A stretch of 64,000 bases of DNA from Actinostola sp. cb2023 (taxonomy: Eukaryota > Cnidaria > Anthozoa > Actiniaria > Actinostolidae), in NCBI GenBank assembly GCA_033675265.1, contig JAUJYZ010000607.1:186001-250000 (forward strand). Direction: 5' to 3'. Both the position numbers and the translations under genes were made by a program. Under the pieces are notes generated by a model, which saw only the letters and a list, made by a program, of their open reading frames with translations, did not search any database and was not told where the DNA came from. The first letter of the stretch is position 1; each line of letters opens with the position of its first letter. Below, piece after piece: positions 24,501 to 34,500 of this stretch.

Positions 24501-25299
24501 TAGTTTTCACCATGGTCCTGATTACCAGCAACTGTAAGTTTTTGGCAACACGGACGGCATGAGGACAAAATACCTCTCGTTTACCAAGCCTGTACGTCCC
24601 ATCGTTTCATTGACTGTGTTATTATTATGATTTTGAAGAGTGCCGTACGAGTAGATAAATTCGATGGAAATTCAATTCAAAATGTCACGGATGCCGTTTT
24701 CGACTCAATCCCTCCTAGGTATTTGCCGTCCGTGTTGGCAAAAACGTCTGTTGCTTAAGCTCCCTATTCTCAAAAAGGTTGTCCAGATGAAAAGACTACA
24801 ATACTACAATAAAGTCACATGATTCATTATGTTTTCAATTTCTGCGCACGGAACTGAGAGTCGATACCAGCGCCATTACATTCATTTCTCACAATGCCAT
24901 GTAGTTTTGCATCTCAAGTTGAAATTCCACATGAGGAAATTGAAAACATAATGAATCTTGTAACTTTATTGTAGTATAATTTGTAATCTTTTCATCTGGA
25001 CAACCTTTTTGAGAATGACTGTTAAAGTATATATATGTAGAATAAGTAATAATAATACCTAACTAGTGTATTCCTTGTAACACCTAGTGATCTTATGATT
25101 TCAGGATGTTGTTGTTGATATGGGAGGAGATCTAGGCACGGCTGACACAGGAACACAAGGGACAGGTGATGGATTAAACAAGCAGCCCGGAAGTGGTTCA
25201 GGAGAAAAGAAAAAGGCCAGAACATCACCACCTGAAACTATCTTCAAGAAACTTTCTCCAAGCTACAACCGTTACACATTATTACGAGATGAGCTCTAA
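15529..25299 (+). CDS. ERP44: Endoplasmic reticulum resident protein 44 (thioredoxin-family chaperone)
   Basis: ERp44 cycles between the ER, ERGIC and cis-Golgi, holding unassembled thiol clients and Ero1 until KDEL receptors return them. Exons: 15529-15570, 15724-15799, 15964-16003, 16677-16746, 17098-17202, 17837-17953, 18639-18707, 19094-19140, 19400-19457, 19809-20040, 20708-20781, 20896-20963, 21248-21341, 25105-25299. All are GT..AG with consistent phases, giving 428 aa (human is 406). Residues 1-25 are a signal peptide. The first thioredoxin domain carries ADWCRFSQML; its CRFS motif at 54-57 has the single active-site Cys typical of ERp44 in place of CXXC. Then come ISKYPTLKIWRNG (containing the cis-Pro loop), the two redox-inactive thioredoxin-like domains with FLLLFFNPDD and FRHMYLLPKYED, the regulatory tail LHREFHHGPD, a Gly/Ser/Lys-rich insert (exon 14), then FKKLSP and YTLLRDEL. 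The terminal RDEL is the retrieval signal. The intron before the last exon carries array B. Confidence 0.96.
16787..16869. repeat. Short inverted repeat in ERP44 intron 4
   Basis: GATCGAAGTCTAAATTCTCCT and its near complement AGGAGAATTTAGATTTTGATC form a hairpin around a short loop. It is a small foldback repeat without coding potential. Confidence 0.65.
18790..18960. repeat. CATT-rich low-complexity tandem tract in ERP44 intron 7
   Basis: Repeated CATTCATT and TTTTTCATTCAA segments form an irregular tandem tract between ERP44 exons 7 and 8. Two overlapping open frames across it are compositional artefacts. Confidence 0.8.
20072..20387. mobile_element. Inverted-repeat element in ERP44 intron 10
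   Basis: The ends are inverted copies: TAGCTATTTCAAAAAACG on the left and CGTTTTTGAAATAGCTA on the right, about 310 bp apart. There is no coding content. It is likely a MITE. AT-rich sequence with ATT microsatellite patches follows to about 20655. Confidence 0.7.
21307..24345 (+). repeat. Array B: 76-bp minisatellite made of ERP44 exon 13 end plus its 5' splice site
   Basis: About 40 head-to-tail copies of a 76-bp unit begin inside ERP44 exon 13. The first copy supplies the real exon end (21307-21341) and the genuine donor CCT|GTAAGT. Each following unit contains: 33 nt that repeat the exon end, translating in the exon frame as FHHGPDEPGQP; a donor, mostly GTAAGT with GTATGT and GTAGGT variants; then 43 bp of intron ending ACTTAG directly before the next TTTCACCATGG. 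Units carrying ATTGACTCAC (22041 and 23210) and AATGTG insertions (22291 and 23460) recur at an offset of 1169 bp. This shows an internal block duplication. Confidence 0.97.
24436..25021. mobile_element. Outer MITE of a nested pair in ERP44 intron 13
   Basis: The left end reads CAGTCATT and resumes after the inner insertion as CTCAAAAAGGTTGTCCAG. The right end is the complement, CTGGACAACCTTTTTGAG followed by AATGACTG. Without the inner element the terminal inverted repeat is continuous over more than 30 bp. It contains no transposase. Confidence 0.8.
24444..24765. mobile_element. Inner MITE (AGGGAGCTTAAGCAAC ends) with a patch of array B inside
   Basis: The terminal inverted repeats AGGGAGCTTAAGCAACAGAC...GTCTGTTGCTTAAGCTCCCT are flanked by ATT on both sides, the three-base target duplication. 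The element split the left end of the outer MITE. Inside, a 36-bp segment is present twice (24464-24499 and 24538-24573). Between the copies lies a 38-bp patch (24500-24537) that closely resembles the exon-donor part of the array B unit (TTTCACCATGGTCCTGAT, then CTGTAAGT). The terminal sequence resembles repeats common in cnidarian genomes. Confidence 0.85.
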
Positions 25300-25876
25300 T
25301 CCTGCAACAACCAAGAAATTGAAACAAGCACACATTGTGTGTACATTTTTTGGTATACAAGACAGTGTATTTATTTATCTAGGTTTAGAGTTCACTTTGA
25401 AAAATGATGCACCACATAGCTGAGCTTCAAAATACCAAAGAAGAAACCTACGACCGTCGCTGAATTTACCCAAGAACTGAGAGACCCGATTTTGGTTTTG
25501 GTTTATTTAATACACTGTTATCTATCTGGACAGGGCAACTGGTTATTTGTAAGAAAATATTACTTTTCCTTCGGGTGTGAAGCTGTTTATTCTCACAGTT
25601 TTCTGCATTTAACAAAATGATAGAAAGCATTCAAATTCCAAGGCAAAAATAAAAATTTTAGTAAAGAAAGGACAAACAAAAAGAGCAAAAAGGTTCAGTA
25701 TTAACAGTAATAAGTGTAATAAATTGTTTTTCTTTTCTCACCATAATCGGCAATGTGCATTACTATGTGACTCAGTGTAGAATTCTAGTTGCACTCTAGG
25801 TTATCTTGTATTCGCGTTATTGTAAAATATTTGCAAACTTTTTCAAGTTTGTGTCCAAGATAACTTTTAGTACTCG
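25300..25876 (+). other. ERP44: ERP44 3' untranslated region
   Basis: This is unique sequence after the ERP44 stop codon. AATAAA occurs at 25648-25653 and 25718-25723, either of which would end the transcript before array C. No coding signal is recognised. Confidence 0.6.
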
Positions 25877-28800
25877 AAAGTTGTTAAAATATATACAGTA
25901 CTCCCTTTGTCTGAAGTGTGTTTTTTGCTAATTTAATGGTTATTAAAATATATACAGTACTCCCTTTGTCTGAAGTGTCTTTTTTGCTAATTTAATGGTT
26001 GTTAAAATATATAATATAATAACAGAGTATTTATGTAGCGCATCTTGGAACCTCCCTTTGTCTGAAGTGTTTTTTGCTAATTTGATGGTTATTAAAATAT
26101 ATACAGTACTCCCTTTGTCTGAAGTGTTTTTTGCTAATTTAATGGTTGTTAAAATATATAATACTCCCTTTGTCTGAAGTGTGTTTTTTGCTAATTTAAT
26201 GGTTGTTAAAATATATACAGTACTCCCTTTGTCTGAAGTGTTTTTTGCTAATTTGATGGTTGTTTAAATATATACAGTACTCCCTTAGTCTGAAGTGTTT
26301 TTTGCTAATTTAATGGTTGTTAAAATATATACAGTACTCCCTTTGTCTGAAGTGTGTTTTTTGCTAATTTGATGGTTATTTATATACAGTACTCCCTTTG
26401 TCTGAAGTGTATATATGGTATTAAAATATATACAGTACTCCCTTTGTCTGAAGTGTTTTTTGCTAATTTAATGGTTGTTAAAATATATACAGTACTCCCT
26501 TTGTCTGAAGTGTGTTTTTTGCTAATTTAATGGTTGTTAAAATATATACAGTACTCCCTTTGTCTGAAGTGTGTTTTTTGCAGTACTCCCTTTGTCTGAA
26601 GTGTGTTTTTACACTTAATTATCTGGACGTATGGTTGTTAAAATATATACAGTACTCCCTTTGTCTGAAGTGTTTTTTGCTGTTTTTTTGATGGTTGTTT
26701 AAATATATACAGTACTCCTTTGTCTGAAGTAAGTGTGTTTTTTTTTTTGCTAATTTGAATGGTTGTTAAAAATATATACAGTACTCCCTTTGTCTGAAGT
26801 GTGTTTTTTGCTAATTTAATGGTTGTTAAAATATATACAGTACTCCCTTTGTCTGAAGTGTGTTTTTTGCTAATTTAATGGTTGTTAAAATATATACAGT
26901 ACTCCCTTTGTCTGAAGTGTGTTTTTGGCTAATTTAATAGTTGTTAAAATATATACAGTACTCCCTTTGTTGAAGTGTTTTTTGCTAATTTGATGGTTAT
27001 TAAAATATATACAGTACTCCCTTTGTCTGAAGTGTTTTTTGCTAATTTAATGGTTGTTAAAATATATAATACTCCCTTTGTCTGAAGTGTGTTTTTTGCT
27101 AATTTAATGGTTGTTAAAATATATACAGTACTCCCTTTGTCTGAAGTGTTTTTTGCTAATTTGATGGTTGTTTAAATATATACAGTACTCCCTTTGTCTG
27201 AAGTGTGTTTTTTGCTAATTTAATGGTTGTTAAAATATATACAGTACTCCCTTTGTCTGAAGTGTGTTTTTTGCTAATTTGATGGTTATTAAAATATATA
27301 CAGTACTCCCTTTGTCTGAAGTGTTTTTTGCTAATTTAATGGTTGTTAAAATATATATAGTACTCCCTTTGTCTGAAGTGTGTTTTTTGCTAATTTAATG
27401 GTTGTTAAAATATATACAGTACTCCCTTTGTCTGAAGTGTTTTTTGCTAATTTGATGGTTGTTTAAATATATACAGTACTCCCTTTGTCTGAAGTGTTTT
27501 TTGCTAATTTGATGGTTGTTTAAATATATACAGTACTCCCTTTGTCTGAAGTGTTTTTTGCTAATTTGATGGTTGTTAAAATATATACAGTACTCCCTTT
27601 GTCTGAAGTGTGTTTTTTGCTAATTTAATGGTTGTTAAAATATATACAGTACTCCCTTTGTCTGAAGTGTGTTTTTTGCTAATTTAATGGTTGTTAAAAT
27701 ATATACAGTACTCCCTTTGTCTGAAGTGTGTTTTTTGCTAATTTAATGGTTGTTAAAATATATACAGTACTCCCTTTGTCTGAAGTTAATGGTTGTTTTT
27801 TTGCTAATTTGATGGTTGTTAAAATATATACAGTACTCCCTTTGTCTGAAGTGTTTTTTTGCTAATTTAATGGTTGTTAAAATATATACAGTACTCCCTT
27901 TGTCTGAAGTGTGTTTTTTGCTAATTTAATGGTTGTTAAAATATATACAGTACTCCCTTTGTCTGAAGTGTTTTTTGCTAATTTGATGGTTGTTTAAATA
28001 TATACAGTACTCCCTTTGTCTGAAGTGTTTTTTGATTTTTTGCTAATTTGATGGTTGTTTAAAATATATACAGTACTCCCTTTGTCTGAAGTGTGTGTTT
28101 TTTGCTAATTTAATGGTTGTTAAAATATATACAGTAGTACTCCCTTTGTCTGAAGTGTGTTTTTTGCTAATTTAATGGTTGTTAAAATATATACAGTACT
28201 CCCTTTGTCTGAAGTGTGTTTTTTGCTAATTTAATGGTTGTTAAAATATATACAGTACTCCCTTTGTCTGAAGTGTGTGTTTTTTTTGCTAATTTAATGG
28301 TTATTAAAATATATACAGTACTCCCTTTGTCTGAAGTGTGTTTTTTTGCTAATTTAATGGTTGTTAAAAATATATACAGTACTCCCTTTGTCTGAAGTGT
28401 GTTTTTTGCTAATTTAATGGTTATTAAAATATATACAGTACTCCCTTTGTCTGAAGTGTGTTTTTTGCTAATTTAATGGTTGTTAAAATATATACAGTAC
28501 TCCCTTTGTCTGAAGTGTCTTTTTTGCTAATTTAATGGTTTTGTTAAAATATATACAGTACTCCCTTTGTCTGAAGTGTTAAATATATATACAGTACTCC
28601 CTTTTTTTTGCTAATTTAATGGTTGTTAAAATATATACAGTACTCCCTTTGTCTGAAGTGTTTTTTGCTAATTTAATGGTTGTTAAAATATATACAGTAC
28701 TCCCTTTGTCTGAAGTGTGTTTTTTGCTAATTTAATGGTTGTTAAAATATATACAGTACTCCCTTTGTCTGAAGTGTTTTTTGCTAATTTAATGGTTGTT

Positions 28801-29893
28801 CTGAAAAATATATACAGTACTCCCTTTGTCTGAAGTGTGTTTTTTGCTAATTTGATGGTTGTTTAAAATATATACAGTACTCCCTTTGTCTGAAGTGTTT
28901 TTTGCTAATTTGATGGTTGTTAAAATATATACAGTACTCCCTTTGTCTGAAGTGTGTTTTTTTGCTAATTTAATGGTTGTTAAAATATATACAGTACTCC
29001 CTTTGTCTGAAGTGTGTTTTTTGCTAATTTAATGGTTGTTAAAATATATACAGTACTCCCTTTGTCTGAAGTGTGTTTTTTGCTAATTTAATGGTTGTTA
29101 AAATATATACAGTACTCCCTTTGTCTGAAGTGTGTTTTTTGCTAATTTGATGGTTGTTAAAATATATACAGTACTCCCTTTGTCTGAAGTGTGTTTTTTG
29201 CTAATTTAATGGTTATTAAAATATATACAGTACTCCCTTTGTCTGAAGTGTTTTTTGCTAATTTGATGGTTGTTAAAATATATACAGTACTCCCTTTGTC
29301 TGAAGTGTGTTTTTTGCTAATTTAATGGTTGTTAAAATATATACAGTACTCCCTTTGTCTGAAGTGTGTGTTTTTTGCTAATTTGATGGTTGTTTTAAAA
29401 TATATACAGTACTCCCTTTGTCTGAAGTGTGTTTTTTGCTAATTTAATGGTTTTTAAAATATATACAGTACTCCCTTTGTCTGAAGTGTACAGTTTTTTG
29501 CTAATTTAATGGTTATTAAAATATATACAGTACTCCCTTTGTCTGAAGTGTTTTTTGCTAATTTAATGGTTGTTAAAATATATACAGTACTCCCTTTGTC
29601 TGAAGTGTTTTTTGCTAATTTAATGGTTATAAAAATATATACAGTACTCCCTTTGTCTGAAGTGTTTTTTGCTAATTTGATGGTTGTTAAAATATATACA
29701 GTACTCCCTTTGTCTGAAGTGTGTTTTTTGCTAATTTGATGGTTATTAAAATATATACAGTACTCCCTTTGTCTGAAGTGTGTTTTTTGCTAATTTAATG
29801 GTTATTAAAATATATACAGTACTCCCTTTGTCTGAAGTGTTTTTTGCTAATTTGATGGTTGTTAAAATATATACAGTACTCCCTTTGTCTGAA
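25877..29893. repeat. Array C: about 55-59-bp minisatellite between ERP44 and STX17
   Basis: About 70 units share the core ACAGTACTCCCTTTGTCTGA followed by a T-rich run, TTTGCTAATTTAATGG and a TTGTTAAAATATAT link. Length varies through GTG versus GTGTG before the T run and through T-run length; a few units are truncated (about 26395, 26575, 28580). The array lies between the convergent ERP44 and STX17 genes. Its last piece continues at 30802-30832 after a transposon insertion. Short open frames here are artefacts. Confidence 0.96.
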
Positions 29894-30801
29894 CATAAAT
29901 GTCTGGGCATAAATGACCCCAAAAATGATCAGGTTAAATGTGTCATTTTTCATAAAACAGTCATATTTTCAAAAATCTTCAATGTCATGAAATAAAAATG
30001 TCATGAAATAAAAATTTCAGAGTTCATTTAGTAAAGGTAGTATGTGATTTTAACTTACTCGTTGGCAAAATCTGATGCAATGATGATGTCATAATAAAAA
30101 GTTGCAATTGTGGTGAAATTTGAATTTAAACACAAGCATAAAACAAAGTACATATTTCGAAAGAGTAACATCTTGTGCATTTCGTGCAATTTTTATAATG
30201 TTACGATTATTAGAACCTGAGTTATAAAGGATTTAGTTTTTTGATGACGTCAATTCCTATGACGTCATCCGAATAAGAAAATTGCAGTTTGCAAGCACAG
30301 AAATCATTAAAATCATAATAATGATATTTATTATTGTCATAGAAGTGTATCAAGTCTACAAAATGCTGGAGTTTTTTGCTCATTAACTCTATTAGAGATA
30401 CATTAAATTAACTGTGATGTCATAATGACGTTTCAACCTTTTTTATTAATTTAAAAAATTTTTTTTGAACTACTTACACTCAAAAAATCAAAAAACATAC
30501 GATTTTTCACATATAAAAGTTTTTCCAACACGTAAAGTTTGGCGCTAAAATGTTTTCAAACCCAAAAGTAGTTTGAAGAAGTTTGTTTTTCCCCATGGTT
30601 TTGTATGAATTATTTCCCGCCAAATTTTCCCGGGAAAAAATATCTAGTTAAAAATATTCATAACTTTAGTTTCCCTCTTCCAATTTCAAAACGGTTTTCG
30701 ATTTTAGTGTTGTTATCTAGAGAAGAACAAACTAATATCAGTTTTGGGATTTTCATAAAAATTCAATCTGATCATTTTTGGGGTCATTTATGCCCACCGT
30801 G
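29894..30801. mobile_element. 908-bp TIR element inserted in array C
   Basis: A 28-bp perfect inverted repeat beginning GGGCATAAATGACCCC lies at 29905-29932 and, complemented, at 30768-30795. The array unit is broken exactly here: GTCTGAA on the left continues as GAAGTGTC on the right, so GAA is duplicated (three-base target duplication). The outer edges are CA...TG. The interior is AT-rich with no transposase that I recognise, so it is non-autonomous. Confidence 0.85.
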
Positions 30802-30832
30802 GAAGTGTCTTTTTTGCTAATTTAATGGTTGT

Positions 30833-31504
30833 TTCAGTTCGGCTTCATTTAGAACCATAAATAATTATGCATATTATGAACCCTAGAAAAGTTAGATTTA
30901 TTATTATTATTATTGATTTGTTGATGTTTTCTTTCTCACTAAACAGTGCCACAGTAATTTTATCTTTTAAGACTTAATAAAGTAATATTACTGAAAATGG
31001 TGTTTATGTCCTCTATTAAGCCCCCTGCTTCCAATAAGCCCTCTCCCTCCAATAAGCCCCCCCTTTTTGAAGCACGATTTTTATTAAGTTCCCCTCCCCA
31101 GGGGCGGATCTAGAGATTTTGAAAGGGAGGTGCACCACTAAGGAAAGTTTTACAAAAAGTGGGGCAATAAGTAGTTATGGGGCTCCATTATGGTATCAAA
31201 CTGGGGATGAACCTCCCATCCCCTCCCCTCCCTCCGTGGGATTGGGAATTAGCACTTCATGGTGCATCTATTTTCTCTGGATGATTTGGTGGAGTGAATT
31301 TTTTTCTGGATTTGTTAATAGCTTACAAACTTGAATAATTTATTTCAAAACACATATCTATAGTTTAAAATTAATAGGAATTCAAGTTCTACTGTACAAG
31401 TACTTAGTGACGACATACTGAATTCTGTGAAGTTTGTTTGGGCAGTCTATTTTTTAAAGATTGTCTAAATCTACAAGGAATCTACAAGGAATCTATTGAT
31501 GATA
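30833..31504. other. Spacer and presumed STX17 3' UTR
   Basis: The stretch holds an ATT microsatellite (30898-30913), a degenerate tandem of CCAATAAGCCC (31015-31100), a GGGGCGGATCTAG motif familiar from degraded transposons, and TTTATT at 31339-31344. The last is AATAAA on the - strand and a candidate STX17 poly(A) signal, about 160 bp past the stop codon. Nothing coding is recognised. Confidence 0.5.
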
Positions 31505-34500
31505 TCATAATGTCTTTTTCACAATTCGTCTGTCTTTGTTTGAACTCAGACTCTGCAATTCAGTGTCCACATTTTGGTCTCCTTTCTTCTTGAGCAATTC
31601 CCCACCAGCAAATCCAGCAATGCCACCTCCCAAGGCTGCGGCAGCACCTATCTTGAAACCAAACACTAAACCCAATGGCCCGCCAGCAATAGTACCAATT
31701 ATTGCACCAATAATTGGAAGCATTGCAGCTTGGAGTTTTCTTGCCTAAAATCAGTCATAAAATAAAGTTTCATTATGGGAATTAATGATTTGATGTTTTG
31801 ACATGTATACCTTTCCCAGTTCAGCTGTGCCTTGTTGTACATTCACATGAGATCTGTCTATGTTATCAGTGATGGAGTCTAAGGTTGACTGTTGATCCTG
31901 AAGCAAAAACCAGAGCTAAATAAGTAATGGAAGCTTTGGTGGTCAAGTGTTTTTTAGCATTTTTTCCAGTGAAAACAGTTCTTGCCATTTTTGCTGGCAG
32001 ACAACTTTCCAATTAAGCCTCCTGAGCAGACGTTCTTGGGGAGGAAGGCATTGTGTGTGACCCTAAGAACGTCTGCTCAGGAGGCTAACTTTCCAAGAGA
32101 AGACGGTGATCCATTTTAAGTGAAAGTTTGCTCATGAATACATGGCATGTAAATTGGAGGCATAACATAACTTACTAACTTACTCTTGATTTTAAGCTGC
32201 TTGATTGCAATGGGCACCTATCATATGCAGCCCGGAAAAGTCCTCCAACGCATCGAGACAATGTGAAATATGCTATATAAGAACTTATCATTTCTTTACT
32301 TACATGTACAATAGCAGAGAAATCATGGATAAGAGAATTAAGGTCTTCAAGGTTCTGAAAATGTACAGCAAATAAAATATTATCACAAGAAGAATGGGCT
32401 TTGTGTTTCTACAACAAGTCTGTAAATAGACCACACCTCTTGTAGAGCATCCCAAGAAGCAGACGTTTCTTGTTCCAAATGCAACTGTTGTTGCTGATAA
32501 TCTGTGTTCAGTGTTGATAATTCTTGTCCTGTTTCCATATTTCCTGCATGAATTGAAACATCATAATGACTATAACGACATGATTACCAGGAGGAAGTTA
32601 AAAGAACCATGGCCTACTCATTTCAAGTTGGGTATCAAAAATGTGTGACCCCAGTGAATTATAGTTCCTATTTCCTGGAATATCCCGATTCTCCAAATCA
32701 ACCAGCTCATTTTGAATAGATAGATAGAAACTGTATGTGGCCGAATTTGCTTCACTAAAAATGGATTAGTAGCAAAGGACTTTTATGAAGAATATGGCTG
32801 CAAATAGAAACTCCTATGATCCATCAGCTTCACACTTTTCATACTTTCCATGCCCGTGACTAACTTTATAGAAAAGAGCTTGAGAAAGATGCCTGGGTAC
32901 AATGTAGCGCACAGGTACTTAATTGAGAAAGATGCCTGGGTACAAGGTAGTGCACAGGTACTTAATTGAGAAAGATGCCTGGGTACAATGTAGTGCACAG
33001 GTACTTAATTGAGAAAGATGCCTGGGTACAATGTAGTGCACAGGTACTTAATTGAGAAAGATGCCTGGGTACAAGGTAGTGCACAGGTACTTAATTGAGA
33101 AAGATGCCTGGGTACAATGTAGCGCACAGGTACTTAATTGAGAAAGATGCCTGGGTACAATGTAGTGCACAGGTACTTAATTGAGAAAGATGCCTGGGTA
33201 CAATGTAGTGCACAGGTACTTAATTGAGAAAGATGCCTGGGTACAAGGTAGTGCACAGGTACTTAATTGAGAAAGATGCCTGGGTACAATGTAGTGCACA
33301 GGTACTTAATTGAGAAAGATGCCTGGGTACAATGTAGCGCACAGGTACTTAATTGAGAAAGATGCCTGGGTACAATGTAGTGCACAGGTACTTAATTGAG
33401 AAAGATGCCTGGATACAATGTAGCGCACAGGTACTTAATTGAGAAAGATGCCTGGGTACAATGTAGTGCACAGGTACTTAATTGAGAAAGATGCCTGGGT
33501 ACAATGTAGTGCACAGGTACTTAATTGAGAAAGATGCCTGGGTACAATGTAGTGCACAGGTACTTAATTGAGAAAGATGCCTGGGTACAATGTAGTGCAC
33601 AGGTACTTAATTGAGAAAGATGCCTGGGTACAAGGTAGCGCACAGGTACTTAATTGAGAAAGATGCCTGGGTACAATGTAGTGCACAGGTACTTAATTGA
33701 GAAAGATGCCTGGGTACAATGTAGTGCACACGTACTTAATTGAGAAAGATGCCTGGGTACAATGTAGTGCACAGGTACTTAATTGAGAAAGATGCCTGGG
33801 TACAAGGTAGTGCACAGGTACTTAATTGAGAAAGATGCCTGGGTACAAGGTAGTGCACAGGTACTTAATTGAGAAAGATGCCTGGGTACAATGTAGTGCA
33901 CAGGTACTTAATTGAGAAAGATGCCTGGGTACAATGTAGTGCACAGGTACTTAATTGAGAAAGATGCCTGCAGGTACTTAATTTGAGAAAGATGCCTGGG
34001 TACAATGTAGTGCACAGGTACTTAATTGAGAAAGATGCCTGGGTACAATGTAGTGCACACGTACTTAATTGAGAAAGATGCCTGGGTACAATGTAGTGCA
34101 CAGGTACTTAATTGAGAAAGATGCCTGGGTACAAGGTAGTGCACAGGTACTTAATTGAGAAAGATGCCTGGGTACAAGGTAGTGCACAGGTACTTAATTG
34201 AGAAAGATGCCTGGGTACAATGTAGTGCACAGGTACTTAATTGAGAAAGATGCCTGGGTACAATGTAGTGCACAGGTACTTAATTGAGAAAGATGCCTGC
34301 AGGTACTTAATTGAGAAAGATGCCTGGATACAATGTAGCGCACAGGTACTTAATTGAGAAAGATGCCTGGGTACAATGTAGTGCACAGGTACTTAATTGA
34401 GAAAGATGCCTGGGTACAATGTAGTGCACAGGTACTTAATTGAGAAAGATGCCTGGGTACAATGTAGTGCACAGGTACTTAATTGAGAAAGATGCCTGGG

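Noticed and set aside
31119..31334. 71-codon frame before STX17
   Set aside because: It lies in transposon-derived sequence (GGGGCGGATCTAG region) and has no family match.
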